Shown: piece after piece, positions 9,242 through 18,488 of the stretch
Numbering within the stretch: the first letter of the stretch is position 1
Layout: the number at the start of each line of letters is the position of its first letter
Assembly (NCBI GenBank): GCA_002840645.1
Contig: PHBO01000002.1
Coordinates: forward strand, 124,001-188,000
DNA: 64,000 nucleotides
From: Candidatus Cloacimonetes bacterium HGW-Cloacimonetes-3
GTDB taxonomy: Bacteria; Cloacimonadota; Cloacimonadia; Cloacimonadales; Cloacimonadaceae
Direction of reading: 5' to 3'
Made by a program: the position numbers and the translations under genes
The notes under the pieces: generated by a model
Databases searched by the model: none
What the model was told of the DNA's origin: nothing
Seen by the model: only the letters and a program-made list of their open reading frames with translations

Positions 9242-10513
9242 ATGCGATATCGTTATCTGATGATTCTGCTGTTACTGTCAGCTATGCTTTTCAATGGCTG
9301 TTCGCAGAACGGCAGGTACTACCGTAAAGCAAAAAAGAACTATGAACGGGGCAATATAGAAGCAGCCGTCTCGGAAGCATGCAGATCGCTTAGAATCAAG
9401 CCGGATAACGCCAAGGCTCAGGCTTTGCTGGTTCTGGTGTGGAAGCAGGCAGTTAAGAGCCATGATTTAAGAGTGGCAGAGTTAGAGCGCAATAATGACA
9501 CAACATCCTGGGAACAAATCCTATTCGAACACACCAGCCTGAAAGAGCTTGCCAATCAGGTGCAGAGCTTGCCACGGCTTGTGAATCCTGATACAGGCTA
9601 TGGTGTTATTCTCACCATACCGGATTTATCCGATGCTATCAAAACCAGCCGCGAAAATGCCGCCGAAGCTCATTATCAGGCAGGCTTACGCTATAACAAA
9701 ATGTCGCGCTCGGTGGATGTTCAACGCAAAGCAGCCCAGGAGTTTAAGGCTGCCATGGTTTTTATTCCCGATTACAAAGACTCTATGTTTAAGTATGATC
9801 AATCCCGTAAGCTTGCCGTAAGGCGGATAGCTATTGCACCCTTCACCGACAAAGCAAACACCCGTAACCGTTATGGAGCAATATCAGAGCTGATGTCGGA
9901 CTATATCATCAGTCGTGTTATGGATGGCGGCTATATTGACGAGTTCACCGAGATTATTGCCCGCAGTCAGATGGATGCGGTGTTTGCCGAGCAACAGCTT
10001 AGCGCTTCCGGTTTGGTGGATGAAGCAAGTACTGTAAATCTTGGTCAGCTCTTAGGTGCTCACGAAGTTCTTTCCGGTAGCATCTTACAGATAGATTCCG
10101 GTTATCCGCGCACCTCTTCAGTGGAACAGACAGTAAAAGCCAATATCGTGGTAGGTAAGGAAGAGTACGTGGATGAGAATGGTAAAACAAAGGAACGTGA
10201 TATTCGCAAAGATGTTAGCTGTACCTTTAGAACATATACGAAAGTTATGTCTGTAACGGTGAATGGTTCGTTTAGTGTGGTAGAAGTGGAGACAGGCAAG
10301 ATTCTGATGCAAGAGAGCTTGGAAAGCAAAATCCCCTGGCAGGATAGCTGGAGCCGGTATATCCGTGGGGATGAACGTGCCCTGCCTCAATCAATTAGAA
10401 ATCAGATGAAGAAAGCCGAGTCCTTTCCTCCAGAAGAAGGCGAAATGGTTGTTACCGCGCTTCGCAGGATGGGGGATAATGTGGTTACGAAATTGAGGAG
10501 CTACCTGAAATAG
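9242..10513 (+). CDS. CsgG-family lipoprotein with N-terminal TPR-like region
   Basis: The track start is a TTG at 9230; the ATG at 9242 sits correctly after GGGAG and gives a 423-residue lipoprotein with lipobox LFNGC (Cys20). Residues 25-120 are helical and TPR-like (KAKKNYERGNIEAAVSEACRS). From about residue 195 the sequence matches the CsgG curli-assembly family (RRIAIAPFTDK, GAISELMSDYIISRVM, EIIARSQMDAVFAEQQLSASG, LGQLLGAHEVLSGSI). CsgG proteins form outer-membrane export channels, but many family members outside curli operons have unknown roles. It is followed after one base by an LPP20-like lipoprotein gene, a pairing also typical of the family. No CsgA-like subunit gene is visible here. 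Confidence 0.85.
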   Translation: MRYRYLMILLLLSAMLFNGCSQNGRYYRKAKKNYERGNIEAAVSEACRSLRIKPDNAKAQALLVLVWKQAVKSHDLRVAELERNNDTTSWEQILFEHTSLKELANQVQSLPRLVNPDTGYGVILTIPDLSDAIKTSRENAAEAHYQAGLRYNKMSRSVDVQRKAAQEFKAAMVFIPDYKDSMFKYDQSRKLAVRRIAIAPFTDKANTRNRYGAISELMSDYIISRVMDGGYIDEFTEIIARSQMDAVFAEQQLSASGLVDEASTVNLGQLLGAHEVLSGSILQIDSGYPRTSSVEQTVKANIVVGKEEYVDENGKTKERDIRKDVSCTFRTYTKVMSVTVNGSFSVVEVETGKILMQESLESKIPWQDSWSRYIRGDERALPQSIRNQMKKAESFPPEEGEMVVTALRRMGDNVVTKLRSYLK

Positions 10514-10514
10514 C

Positions 10515-11855
10515 ATGAAGAGTGCAAGCTATATTATTATATTACTGTTGCTTGGCGCATGTAGCATGGCAACCAAAGAACCTGTATGGATTACTCAGCG
10601 TCCTGCGAATACTGCATACTATTCAGCGGTGGTTCGCTTTTCCAAGAAAGCTCCTAACTATGTGGATTCGGCAAGAGATAATGCCCTGCGCGAGATTTCC
10701 ACGCAGATTAGTGTTCAGATCGATTCCGATATCTATCTGAAAGAAACCGAAGCCAATGGCGTTCCCACCGAGGAACTAATCAGCCAGATTCGCAGTTCCA
10801 GCCGTAACAAGCTTAATGATATTGAGTTAGCAGGGAGCTACGAAACCGATAAGGATTACTGGGCATACTATCGCCTTTCCAAAAGTGCTTATCGTGCCTG
10901 GCGGATTGGGCAGAGGGATATCGCTGTTAGTAGCGCAAAGAATCTCTTGGCAGAGTACGATTCCGTCACAAATGATGCCGTTTCCGGTATCACCTCGCTG
11001 TTAAAAGCCATGGAATTAATCGTGGATTTCACGGATTTGGATTTGGCGGTTATGTACCAGGGAAAGGAAGTGAATCTCTACAACGAGCTTTTTAACCGTT
11101 TACACCGCCTTCCCGAACGCCTCCAGCCCTATATGGAAGAGACCAATCTGGCTGTTGTGGCAAAGCTGCAAAGGGTTTATACTGTTCCCGCGGGGATTAC
11201 TTTCGAAAGTGAAACTGGCAAGTATCCATGCAGGGCTTTCCCGCTGGTGTTCAGTTTCAGCCGGGGAAAGGGTGATCTTGTAAGCAATGCCCAAACCGGT
11301 GGCGATGGTAAAACAGAGATGATCCTCAAAAGAGTGGAGCAATTCACTACTCCCCAACAGATTATCCTTAGTCCGGACAAAAACTACTGGCTTCAGAGCC
11401 TAGAAAATCCTGTTGTGAAGCGTTTGTTCAGCTCGCTAAAGTTCCCTGTTGCCACTCTCTATTTGCAGGTTAGCCGCCCCAAGGCATATATTGACTACTC
11501 CTTCAACGATAAGCCTGGCACAGCCTACAAGGAGATGTTAACAAACAAGTTACAGGATTTGGATATGGATGTGGTGCCAGATGCCTCAGCCAGCGATTTC
11601 ACTTTTAAGGTGATGATAAACAGCCATGAAGGGGATTATGTTCCCAGGCTGAAGCTTTACTCCGCCACGGCTGACGCCTATGTGGAGCTGATTGCTACTA
11701 AGCAGGCAAAGAGCATCTACAACACCAATGTTACAGGTATCAAGTGTACCGGCTCTACCCGCGAAAATGCCCTTAGAAACTGCGAGTTAAACGGAGTAGC
11801 GGAGATTTCGGACATGCTGCTGTTTATGCTTGTAGAACAGTATATCATGAATTAG
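10515..11855 (+). CDS. LPP20-like lipoprotein
   Basis: A 446-residue lipoprotein (lipobox LLGAC, Cys16). Its N-terminal domain (about 20-130: PVWITQRPANTAYYSAVVRF, ALREISTQISVQIDSD) matches the LPP20 family in layout: a PxWI start, then ALxEIAxQIxVxIxS. The rest is beta-rich and may hold a second domain. The ATG lies one base after the stop of the CsgG-like gene, so the two are co-translated and probably act together at the outer membrane. Function unknown. Confidence 0.8.
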   Translation: MKSASYIIILLLLGACSMATKEPVWITQRPANTAYYSAVVRFSKKAPNYVDSARDNALREISTQISVQIDSDIYLKETEANGVPTEELISQIRSSSRNKLNDIELAGSYETDKDYWAYYRLSKSAYRAWRIGQRDIAVSSAKNLLAEYDSVTNDAVSGITSLLKAMELIVDFTDLDLAVMYQGKEVNLYNELFNRLHRLPERLQPYMEETNLAVVAKLQRVYTVPAGITFESETGKYPCRAFPLVFSFSRGKGDLVSNAQTGGDGKTEMILKRVEQFTTPQQIILSPDKNYWLQSLENPVVKRLFSSLKFPVATLYLQVSRPKAYIDYSFNDKPGTAYKEMLTNKLQDLDMDVVPDASASDFTFKVMINSHEGDYVPRLKLYSATADAYVELIATKQAKSIYNTNVTGIKCTGSTRENALRNCELNGVAEISDMLLFMLVEQYIMN

Positions 11856-11914
11856 TTTAGTCTCACTTCAAATTTGGCTATCCAGCCTTTCATAGCCTGC
11901 CACCACGAAGCAAA

Positions 11915-12113
11915 GTTTGACTTTAAAAGTGTCGCTTACGCCTTCTTTCGCCTATCCGCCAACTTCACCGCGACAATTTTTGAGTTAAACTGCTGAACCT
12001 TACAACGAATCCACCTTATGCTACGTTCACAGCCTTAGTTTAACTCTCACCTGAAGCCGCTTAAGATACAGCTAAAGGCAAAGCTCTCTGATGGCTTCAG
12101 GTGAAAGTCAAAC
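11915..12113. repeat. Cloverleaf-like structured element, copy 1
   Basis: Four stems can form at once. P1: GTTTGACTTT (11915-11924) with AAAGTCAAAC (12104-12113). P2: TGTCGC with GCGACA (11930-11935/11970-11975). P3: GAGTTAAAC with GTTTAACTC (11982-11990/12038-12046). P4: TCACCTGAAGCC with GGCTTCAGGTGA (12047-12058/12093-12104). P3 and P4 abut directly. An alternative long hairpin joins the 3' arm of P3 plus P4 to the right end. Copies lie at 50437-50651 (complete) and 51884-51959 (right half). It ends 27 bases before the promoter of the next gene. It could be a small mobile (MITE-like) element or a structured RNA. Confidence 0.7.
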
Positions 12114-12140
12114 CAGAGGGACATGTGCACGAAAATATCA

Positions 12141-12168
12141 TTGACAGAATTTTGCCAATCAATAATCA
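12141..12168 (+). promoter_or_regulatory. Promoter of the SBBP-repeat gene
   Basis: TTGACA at 12141-12146 and TAATCA at 12163-12168, 16 bases apart, 100 bases before the start of the downstream gene, which has an AAGGAG site. Confidence 0.55.
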
Positions 12169-12273
12169 TAGATTTAGATGTGTAAACTGGTAATGACGGC
12201 ACTGATAAACCTCACCCTGTAATGAAACCGAGCATATATACAACATTAAATAAAGACATATAAGGAGTACGCC

Positions 12274-13932
12274 ATGAAAAAGGCAATGTTTCTATTAGTG
12301 TTTTGTCTTACAGCCTTGTGGCTGGCAGCACAAAGCCCCGAGTGGCTCTGGGCAAAGCAAGCTGGTGGACCAGGTGGCGAGTATGCCTATGATATTGCCA
12401 TGGACAGTCAGGGCAACCAATATGTGACCGGGTATTTTTATGGAACCGCCACTTTCGGGTCCTACACGCTCACTTCCAGCGGTGAGTTTGGTATCTTTAT
12501 CGCCAAAATGAATGGATATGGTCACTGGTTATGGGCTGTGAGCGCTGGAGGGTCATTTTATGAGTATGGGAAAGACATAGCTGTAGATGGATCTGGAAAC
12601 ACCTACCTCACAGGTTATTTTTGGGGAGCCGCCATTTTCGGTCCTTACACCCTCACATCCAGCGGACCAGGTGATATCTTTGCCGCAAAACTGGATTCCG
12701 AAGGCAACTTCCTTTGGGCAGTAAAAGCAGGAGGGACAGGCATTGACGAAGGTAGCGGCATTGCAGTGGATGGGAATGGCAATACCTTGCTGACAGGATG
12801 GTTTCAAAACACAGCAAGCTTCGGCACTTACACCCTCACCTCAGGCGGAAGTGATGATATCTTCGCCGCAAAACTGGACTCAACCGGAAACTGGCTTTGG
12901 GCGGTGAGAGCGGGTGGGACAAGCGGAGCCCGTGGGATTGGCATCGCCGTGGATGGGGATGGCAATGCCTTGATGTCCGGTGCATTTTGGGGCACAGCCA
13001 GCTTCGGCACGCAAACCCTCACCTCAAGCGGAGGTTCTGATATCTTTGCCGCCAAACTTGGTACCAGCGGAAACTGGCTCTGGGCAGTCAAAGCGGGAGG
13101 AGATGGAAGTGACTTTGGGCGGGGTATTGCCGTGGATGGGTATGGCAACGCCTTCCTCACCGGGCACTTCAGCTCCTTAGCCACCTTCGGTTATTCTACC
13201 CTCCACTCAAGCGTAAATCAGGAAATCTTCGTCGCCATGTTGGACGGATCCGGCTTTTGGGTTGGGGCTTTGAGCGCGGGAGGGACATTAGTTGATTATG
13301 GGTCAGGCATCGCCGTGGATGGATCTGGCAATGTCTACCTGACCGGCGAATTTGAAGGTACTGCCAGCTTCGGTGACAACACACTCACTTCAAGCGGAGG
13401 TTTTGATATCTTCGCCGCCAAGCTGGATCCCGGTTTCAGCTGGCTCTGGGCTGTTCAAGCTGGAGGGACACAGAATGACCGTGGGTACAGCATCGCGGTG
13501 AATGAGTCTGGCAATGCTTGTCTGACGGGGGATTTTGAAAGCACATCCAGCTTTGGTACTCTCACCCTCACCTCAAACGGGTATGTTGATATCTTCATTG
13601 CCAAGCTTAGTAACTCAACCTTGGTGTCAGATGAATACGGAGTGCCCCAAGCTCACTTTTCACTGGGGCAGAATCACCCGAATCCGTTCACTAATTCTAC
13701 CAGCATTGAACTTGAAGTGAGTGATGCCAAATCTATATATGAAGTATCCGTATATGACCTGCGGGGAAGGCACATCTGCACTCTGCACCGGGGTATATTG
13801 CCAGCGGGAAAGCATGCCTTTACCTGGAACGGAAAGGATGCCTCAGAAAAAGAGCTTTCCAGTGGAGTGTACTTTTACCGGGTATCAAATGGCATTTCCT
13901 CTCAAGTAAAAAAGATGATTTATGTAAGGTAA
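12274..13932 (+). CDS. Secreted SBBP-repeat beta-propeller with C-terminal sorting domain
   Basis: A 552-residue exported protein (signal peptide 1-20). Residues 24-445 consist of seven repeats of about 60 residues with the pattern WLWAVxAGG, GIAVDGSGN, xLTGxFxGTASFG, TLTSSG, DIFAAKLD, the SBBP/beta-propeller type, so a seven-bladed propeller is likely. Repeats are also similar at DNA level, which suggests recent internal duplication. The last 90 residues (HPNPFTNSTSIELEV, VSVYDLRGRHI, LPAGKHAFTWNGKD, SGVYFYRVS, KKMIYVR) form the sorting domain used by FCB-group secretion systems. A surface or extracellular role is expected; the ligand is unknown. It follows structured element copy 1 and appears monocistronic. 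Confidence 0.85.
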   Translation: MKKAMFLLVFCLTALWLAAQSPEWLWAKQAGGPGGEYAYDIAMDSQGNQYVTGYFYGTATFGSYTLTSSGEFGIFIAKMNGYGHWLWAVSAGGSFYEYGKDIAVDGSGNTYLTGYFWGAAIFGPYTLTSSGPGDIFAAKLDSEGNFLWAVKAGGTGIDEGSGIAVDGNGNTLLTGWFQNTASFGTYTLTSGGSDDIFAAKLDSTGNWLWAVRAGGTSGARGIGIAVDGDGNALMSGAFWGTASFGTQTLTSSGGSDIFAAKLGTSGNWLWAVKAGGDGSDFGRGIAVDGYGNAFLTGHFSSLATFGYSTLHSSVNQEIFVAMLDGSGFWVGALSAGGTLVDYGSGIAVDGSGNVYLTGEFEGTASFGDNTLTSSGGFDIFAAKLDPGFSWLWAVQAGGTQNDRGYSIAVNESGNACLTGDFESTSSFGTLTLTSNGYVDIFIAKLSNSTLVSDEYGVPQAHFSLGQNHPNPFTNSTSIELEVSDAKSIYEVSVYDLRGRHICTLHRGILPAGKHAFTWNGKDASEKELSSGVYFYRVSNGISSQVKKMIYVR

Positions 13933-14088
13933 TCCAATATCACCTTTTTAAAGAACCCAGCCTTCGCAGGAAAGACAATAGTCATCTTGCAGATGTAAGC
14001 CCTCGTGCTTACCTCTAAAAAATAGCTCACTTTAAAACTTGGTGGGCGGCTTTTACAATTTCAGTACCTGCTTGCAAATCATGTATTT

Positions 14089-14128
14089 CCGGTAACCCTC
14101 CCGTATCGCGATACGGGAGGGTTACCGG
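14089..14128. repeat. Perfect 40-bp palindrome (family B, copy 1)
   Basis: CCGGTAACCCTCCCGTATCG is followed at once by its exact reverse complement, with no spacer. A 39-bp sister with the same core (GTAACCCTCCCGTATC) lies at 35571-35609. It lies between convergent genes at 13932 and 14334. The lack of a loop and of a T-tract argues against a normal terminator. The rest of 13933-14333 shows a small hairpin GTAAGC/GCTTAC (13995-14012) and the terminator below. Confidence 0.8.
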
Positions 14129-14253
14129 AGGATCAACGGCTGCATATAGGCTAATTCTATGTAGCCCAATTGCTTTACCCTAATGTCCGGCTGGATGCAA
14201 TATCCCCAAGGGAGAGATAGATCATTGATCCACTCGATTTGAGAGTGAGCAAT

Positions 14254-14281
14254 AAAAAAGGGCAGACACAGGGATCTGCCC
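14254..14281 (-). terminator. Terminator of the Mbx/Mrp operon
   Basis: On the minus strand GGGCAGA-TCCCTGTG-TCTGCCC is followed by six T residues, 53 bases past the stop of the last operon gene. The GGGGCAGA...TCTGCCCCTAC form also resembles intergenic repeats common in environmental bacteria. Confidence 0.75.
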
Positions 14282-14333
14282 CTACAAAGATACAGGACAT
14301 ATTTCAGGGCGGACGCTATCCACCCCAAGGTAA

Positions 14334-16115
14334 TTATTGGTTTAGTAATTTATCTATGGCGCGTGCGCTGCGGTGTCCGTCGGCAATCGCGGTGATGGCA
14401 TCGGCAGTGCGGTTGAACATATCTCCGCCGATGAATATCTTCTGGTCGCTACTGCGTCCCCAGCGGTCAGCATCGATGTTCCACTTGCCAAATTTGATAT
14501 TGGCAAAGGCTTCGCCATCCATCCACGCGAAGTTCATGCCTTGCCCGATGGCGGCGATAATGGTATCTGCCACAAGGGTTTCGCGGCTTCCTTCGATAAG
14601 CACGGGCTGAGGGCGTTTTGCGCCTTCTTCAAAGTGCATTTCGGCTTTTCCCCAGATGAATTCCAGTCTGTTATCAGCCAGCTTGTTTATTTCCAAGGGG
14701 ATAGCCTGTGTGATGAAGGTTACATTTTCTTCGTATGCTTCATCAATTTCTTCGCGGTCGGCGGGCATGTCTTCATCGCGGCGACGGTAGAGGATAGTTA
14801 CCTCGCTACCCAGTCTGCGCGCGGTTCTTGCGGCGTCCATCGCTACATTTCCGCCTCCCACCACCACCACGTGCTTACCAAGGCTAACTTCTTTGCCTTC
14901 AGTTACATCGCTTAGCAGTTTCAGACCGCTGATCACGCCTTCGTTGTCTTCGCCTTTGATACCGATGAAGTATGGCTCGAACAAGCCGGTACTGATGAAC
15001 ACGGCATCATAGCGTTTGTAGATGTCGTCGAAGCTTATATCCTTGCCAACGCAGGTGTTATAGTGAATTTTAACGCCCAAAGAGGTGATGAAATCTATGT
15101 CTTTATCAATTTTATCGTAGGGAAGGCGGTATTCGGGGATGCCATAACGGAGCATCCCACCGGCAGCAGCGGTTTTTTCGAAGATATCCACCTCGTAGCC
15201 CATGTTGGCGAGGTAGTAAGCAGCGCTTAAGCCGCCGGGTCCGCTACCGATGATACCCACCTTTTTGCCCAGGGGCTTAATCTCGGTTTTCAGAATATCC
15301 TTGTAGTCCTCCGCTTCCACGCAGTCTGTTAAATAGCGTTTCAGCCAGCGGATAGAGATGGCATCGCCACGATGGGAGAGGGCACATACATCCTCACAAA
15401 GGCGTGTGCATATTCTGCCACACACGCCGGGCAGGGGATTGGTGTCGTATAAAATCTGCAAGCCTGCTGCGATGTTATCCTCGCGAATGGCTTTTATGTA
15501 GGCGGGAATGTTCATGTGCGCAGGGCAGGTAGCGGTGCAAATACCGCACTGAATACAGCGGTCTGCTTCGCGTATGGCAAGCTCGCGGGAATAGCCCTTA
15601 ACCAGCTCTACAAAAGAACTTAACCGCTCCTCAGGGCTTAAATGTGGCATAGGAATTCTATCCAAAAGAAGCAGTTCATAGCCATCGGGCTTTTTATAGC
15701 CGAGGGGTTCATTGTCCCATGGTTTGGAATCCACACCGGGCGTGTAACAAAAAGTATCGCGCACATCTTTATCCAACCCTTCTTCCACCCAAGTGTATGC
15801 ATTGGACATAGTTAGCGAACCGCTGGGGCATATATCCACACACAGGGCACACCAACAACAGCGTCCGTAATCTATCTTGGGGCGCAAACCGCTGTCGCCG
15901 TCTTTAGCTGTGGCAACGGGAACCATTTCGATAGATACATTCTGGCAAATCTCGGCGCAGGTGCCACAGCCGATGCATTTGCTTACATCGTTCTTGTGAA
16001 ACCCACGATAAGCAGGAGCACCGGGACGAGGAGCACTGAGCGTGTTTATGGAATATGGCTTTTCAAAAGCACGTTTCCACACGAAGAAGGGGGAAAGTAT
16101 ATCTCTTAAATTCAT
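14334..16115 (-). CDS. Ferredoxin-type (NuoI-like) domain fused to GltD-like NAD(P)H oxidoreductase
   Basis: A 593-residue flavo-iron-sulfur protein. Residues 44-100 carry two ferredoxin motifs (CIGCGTCAEIC and CCWCALCVDIC), as in NuoI-type subunits. Residues 187-245 carry the GltD-type cluster region (CIQCGICTATC, CGRICTRLCEDVC). An FAD fold begins at residue 287 (IIGSGPGGLSAAYYL) and an NAD(P) fold near 416 (VVVGGGNVAMDAARTARRLG). This is a fusion of the ferredoxin subunit with a glutamate-synthase beta-like diaphorase. As last gene of the operon it likely gives the membrane complex its NAD(P)H site, while the ferredoxin domain links it to NuoB. Similar pairings occur with Mbx-type complexes, for example in Thermotogae. 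The direction of electron flow cannot be read from sequence. Confidence 0.85.
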   Translation of the reverse strand: MNLRDILSPFFVWKRAFEKPYSINTLSAPRPGAPAYRGFHKNDVSKCIGCGTCAEICQNVSIEMVPVATAKDGDSGLRPKIDYGRCCWCALCVDICPSGSLTMSNAYTWVEEGLDKDVRDTFCYTPGVDSKPWDNEPLGYKKPDGYELLLLDRIPMPHLSPEERLSSFVELVKGYSRELAIREADRCIQCGICTATCPAHMNIPAYIKAIREDNIAAGLQILYDTNPLPGVCGRICTRLCEDVCALSHRGDAISIRWLKRYLTDCVEAEDYKDILKTEIKPLGKKVGIIGSGPGGLSAAYYLANMGYEVDIFEKTAAAGGMLRYGIPEYRLPYDKIDKDIDFITSLGVKIHYNTCVGKDISFDDIYKRYDAVFISTGLFEPYFIGIKGEDNEGVISGLKLLSDVTEGKEVSLGKHVVVVGGGNVAMDAARTARRLGSEVTILYRRRDEDMPADREEIDEAYEENVTFITQAIPLEINKLADNRLEFIWGKAEMHFEEGAKRPQPVLIEGSRETLVADTIIAAIGQGMNFAWMDGEAFANIKFGKWNIDADRWGRSSDQKIFIGGDMFNRTADAITAIADGHRSARAIDKLLNQ

Positions 16116-16117
16116 TG

Positions 16118-17275
16118 TTACCTCTCAATTTCCGGCGGATAAGTGTGAAGCGAAACCATCAGCCCGGGCAGGTCGGCAATGTTCACGCCCACCGCCAAAT
16201 CTTCGAGCAAAGCCATGGCATGAGTGTATGAAGGCCCGCGCACCGTAACTTTACGGGGGAAGGCACTGCCATCGGAAACCATGAAATAGCCATACTCGCC
16301 ACGGGTGGATTCGGCGCGAAGGTAGGTTTGCCCCTTGGGGATTTTCAGATGAAGCACATTGGGCAAGGTGGCATGAAGCGCACCGCTACGAGGCATCTTA
16401 GCCAGTATCTGGCGAATAAGCGCTATAGACTGATACATTTCCTTCCAGCGCACCACCGTTCGGGAATAGGCATCACCGGCGGTTTCGGTCTCGATGATAA
16501 AATCTAACTGGTCATATATCAGATAGGGCTGGTCTTTACGGATATCCCTCTGAAGCCCGCAACAACGGGCATTGGGACCCACCACGCCATAGGCATCCAC
16601 CATTTCGGGAGTGATTACCCCCAAACCGACGGCGCGCTGTTTAAAAATGGCGTTGTTAAGCATTACATAGTTAATTTCATCCAACAGCTTGTGCACCGCA
16701 GCGATGGTTTTCTCGGCGCGTTTGTCCCAGCCTTCGGGCAAATCACCGCGCACTCCGCCGGGAATGGTGTACATGTGGTAGATGCGTGCGCCTGTCCATT
16801 CTTCGAACAGGTCTAACACAAAATCACGATGCGCCATTGTCCACTGCGCCACCGTGCCCATGCCAAAAGCACCGCTCTGCCCGCCAATCCACATCAGGAA
16901 GCTTGCAAGACGCGACAGCTCCAGATTAAGGGTGCGCAACCACTTGGCGCGCTCAGGGATTTCTATGCCCATCAGGTCTTCCATGGCAGCGGCAAAGAGA
17001 TATTCGTTGGTATCAGGCTCGGGCACGCAGATACGGCAAACGATGGGGAAGCAATTTATGTAGCGACGGCGTTCCATCAGCTTTTCAAAGCCACGGTGGA
17101 GATAGCCTACATGGGTGTTGCATTTAATCACCTGATCACCGCAGATATCAAGCTCCAGGCTCATGTTTCCCGTAACACCGGGATGTTGAGGTCCGTGCCA
17201 CATTTTAAGGTATTTCTGGCTGTTCAGGTCGTAAACTGATTTTCCATCAACGATGGGCGGATATAAGTTTTCCAT
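16118..17275 (-). CDS. NuoD/Mbx large-subunit-like protein without NiFe site
   Basis: A 385-residue homologue of the 49-kDa subunit of complex I and of group-4 hydrogenase large subunits (GPQHPGVTGNMSLEL, GYLHRGFEKLMERR, IPGGVRGDLP, RGEYGYFMVSDG). It keeps an N-terminal CxxC (CRIC, residues 80-83) but has no C-terminal DPCxxC, so a NiFe centre cannot form. The HPxxHG quinone-site motif of NuoD is HPGVTG here, so the second His is lost. The combination fits Mbx/Mbs-type complexes, which use neither H2 nor quinone. It starts one base after the stop of the NuoC-like gene. Confidence 0.88.
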   Translation of the reverse strand: MENLYPPIVDGKSVYDLNSQKYLKMWHGPQHPGVTGNMSLELDICGDQVIKCNTHVGYLHRGFEKLMERRRYINCFPIVCRICVPEPDTNEYLFAAAMEDLMGIEIPERAKWLRTLNLELSRLASFLMWIGGQSGAFGMGTVAQWTMAHRDFVLDLFEEWTGARIYHMYTIPGGVRGDLPEGWDKRAEKTIAAVHKLLDEINYVMLNNAIFKQRAVGLGVITPEMVDAYGVVGPNARCCGLQRDIRKDQPYLIYDQLDFIIETETAGDAYSRTVVRWKEMYQSIALIRQILAKMPRSGALHATLPNVLHLKIPKGQTYLRAESTRGEYGYFMVSDGSAFPRKVTVRGPSYTHAMALLEDLAVGVNIADLPGLMVSLHTYPPEIER

Positions 17276-17276
17276 T

Positions 17277-17804
17277 TCAATCCTCGGAGTAAAGCTGTTC
17301 TTTCATGTGTTGTTCAGGTTCGTTTTGCACGCGTGGGCGGTGGCTGTAGGTCTCATCGCTGTATGCCTTGGTATCAAAATCACGGCGCATGGGGGGCGGT
17401 CCTTGCCAGCCTTCTAAAATCATTGGCTCTTCCACACCGGGGCTACCGGGGAAATCTATGCCAAACATCTCGTGCAATTCACGCTGGTAAACCCTGCCCT
17501 GTTTCCACAAATGATGGAGGGAATCCATCACGGGATGGTCGCGATCGATAAACACCAAAATGCCCAGATCGGTCTTTGTGGCGTAGTTATGAAGCAGGTA
17601 AGTAAGCTGGAATTGCTTATCTTCCAACCAATCCACACAAGTTAGCATCACCAAATGAGTGTAGCCGTGAATGTCGCGCAGATGGGTTAACAGGCTGATC
17701 GCCTGAGACGCTTTCACTTTGCAAAAAGCCAGATCAGAGCGCTTGCTTTCAAAATCTGCAAGCTCGAACTGAAGGCTTAAAATGTCGTATAATTTCTTCA
17801 TCAT
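17277..17804 (-). CDS. NuoC-like 30-kDa subunit
   Basis: The track start is a TTG inside the upstream gene. The ATG pair at 17804/17801, just past the upstream TAG (17809-17807), is the probable start, giving about 175 residues. The complex I 30-kDa signature is present (GRVYQRELHEMFGIDFPGSP, then LEGWQGPPPMRRDF). This hydrophilic subunit bridges the NuoD- and NuoB-like proteins. Gene order NuoB-C-D-I is as in complex I. Confidence 0.88.
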   Translation of the reverse strand: MMKKLYDILSLQFELADFESKRSDLAFCKVKASQAISLLTHLRDIHGYTHLVMLTCVDWLEDKQFQLTYLLHNYATKTDLGILVFIDRDHPVMDSLHHLWKQGRVYQRELHEMFGIDFPGSPGVEEPMILEGWQGPPPMRRDFDTKAYSDETYSHRPRVQNEPEQHMKEQLYSED

Positions 17805-17806
17805 TC

Positions 17807-18481
17807 CTACCAATTGTAATCCGGCATGTTCCAGTCTTTAATCACGCGTTTCTGGTTCTCTTTATACCAATCGAATTTCTCGGCGTAGAGGTTCTGTCCC
17901 TCGGCTTTGCCCCCCTTGATAAGCTCTTTCAGCTTGGAAAAACCAGCCAATACAGCTTCGGGACGGGGCATACAGCCTGTTACATACACATCCACAGGGA
18001 TGTATTCATCAATGCGCTTCACCGTGTTATACGAATCCCAATACATACCGCCATTGATGGCACAGGAACAAACCGCCACCACAAACTTCGGTCCTTGCAT
18101 TTGCTCGTAACTGCGCACGATGCGCTTTAGGGTTTTGATGGACACATATCCACCAATCATGAATACCGATGCCTGACGCGGAGTGGGGCGGGGCTGCATA
18201 CCCAGCCTGCTTATATCGTAACGGGCTGTTATCAGGGGGCGAAGCTCGATAGCGCCGCAACCTGTACCGAAGGCAAGTATCCACAAGCTGTTGGAGCGCG
18301 CCCAGTTAAGGAAGTTCTCCATCACCTGCCAGCTTTTCTTGGCGGGCTGGGGGCGGGCATCGCAGAACCAATCTTGCTCTTCTTCGGATAAACCTGCGTT
18401 GGTAAGCGTTTTTGCGTCCTTGCGCCAATCGGGGTATTCGGGAACAGGCTCGGGGATAATGGTATCGTTTATATCATTCAT
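17807..18481 (-). CDS. NuoB-like (PSST) iron-sulfur subunit
   Basis: A 224-residue subunit that carries the last iron-sulfur cluster of the chain. Ligands are seen in LAFGTGCGAIE, VVAVCSCAINGG and YVTGCMPRPEAV. In most complex I enzymes the first motif has two adjacent cysteines (CC); here the second is Gly (codons TGC GGC), so the coordination must differ. An N-terminal extension of about 60 residues precedes the fold. The stop lies just before the NuoC-like start. Confidence 0.88.
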   Translation of the reverse strand: MNDINDTIIPEPVPEYPDWRKDAKTLTNAGLSEEEQDWFCDARPQPAKKSWQVMENFLNWARSNSLWILAFGTGCGAIELRPLITARYDISRLGMQPRPTPRQASVFMIGGYVSIKTLKRIVRSYEQMQGPKFVVAVCSCAINGGMYWDSYNTVKRIDEYIPVDVYVTGCMPRPEAVLAGFSKLKELIKGGKAEGQNLYAEKFDWYKENQKRVIKDWNMPDYNW

Positions 18482-18488
18482 ATATTCC

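Noticed and set aside
11982-12113. Integron attC site
   Set aside because: GTTTAAC-type cores recall attC ends, but spacing and copy distribution do not fit gene cassettes and there is no integrase.
14089-14128. Rho-independent terminator
   Set aside because: There is no loop and no T-tract on either side; a better terminator for the minus operon is at 14254-14281.
14373-14915. Plus-strand ORF of 180 residues
   Set aside because: It lies antisense inside the clear ferredoxin-GltD gene and has no recognisable product.
16118-18481. Group-4 NiFe hydrogenase
   Set aside because: The large subunit lacks the C-terminal cysteine pair and no maturation genes are nearby, so it is not a hydrogenase.
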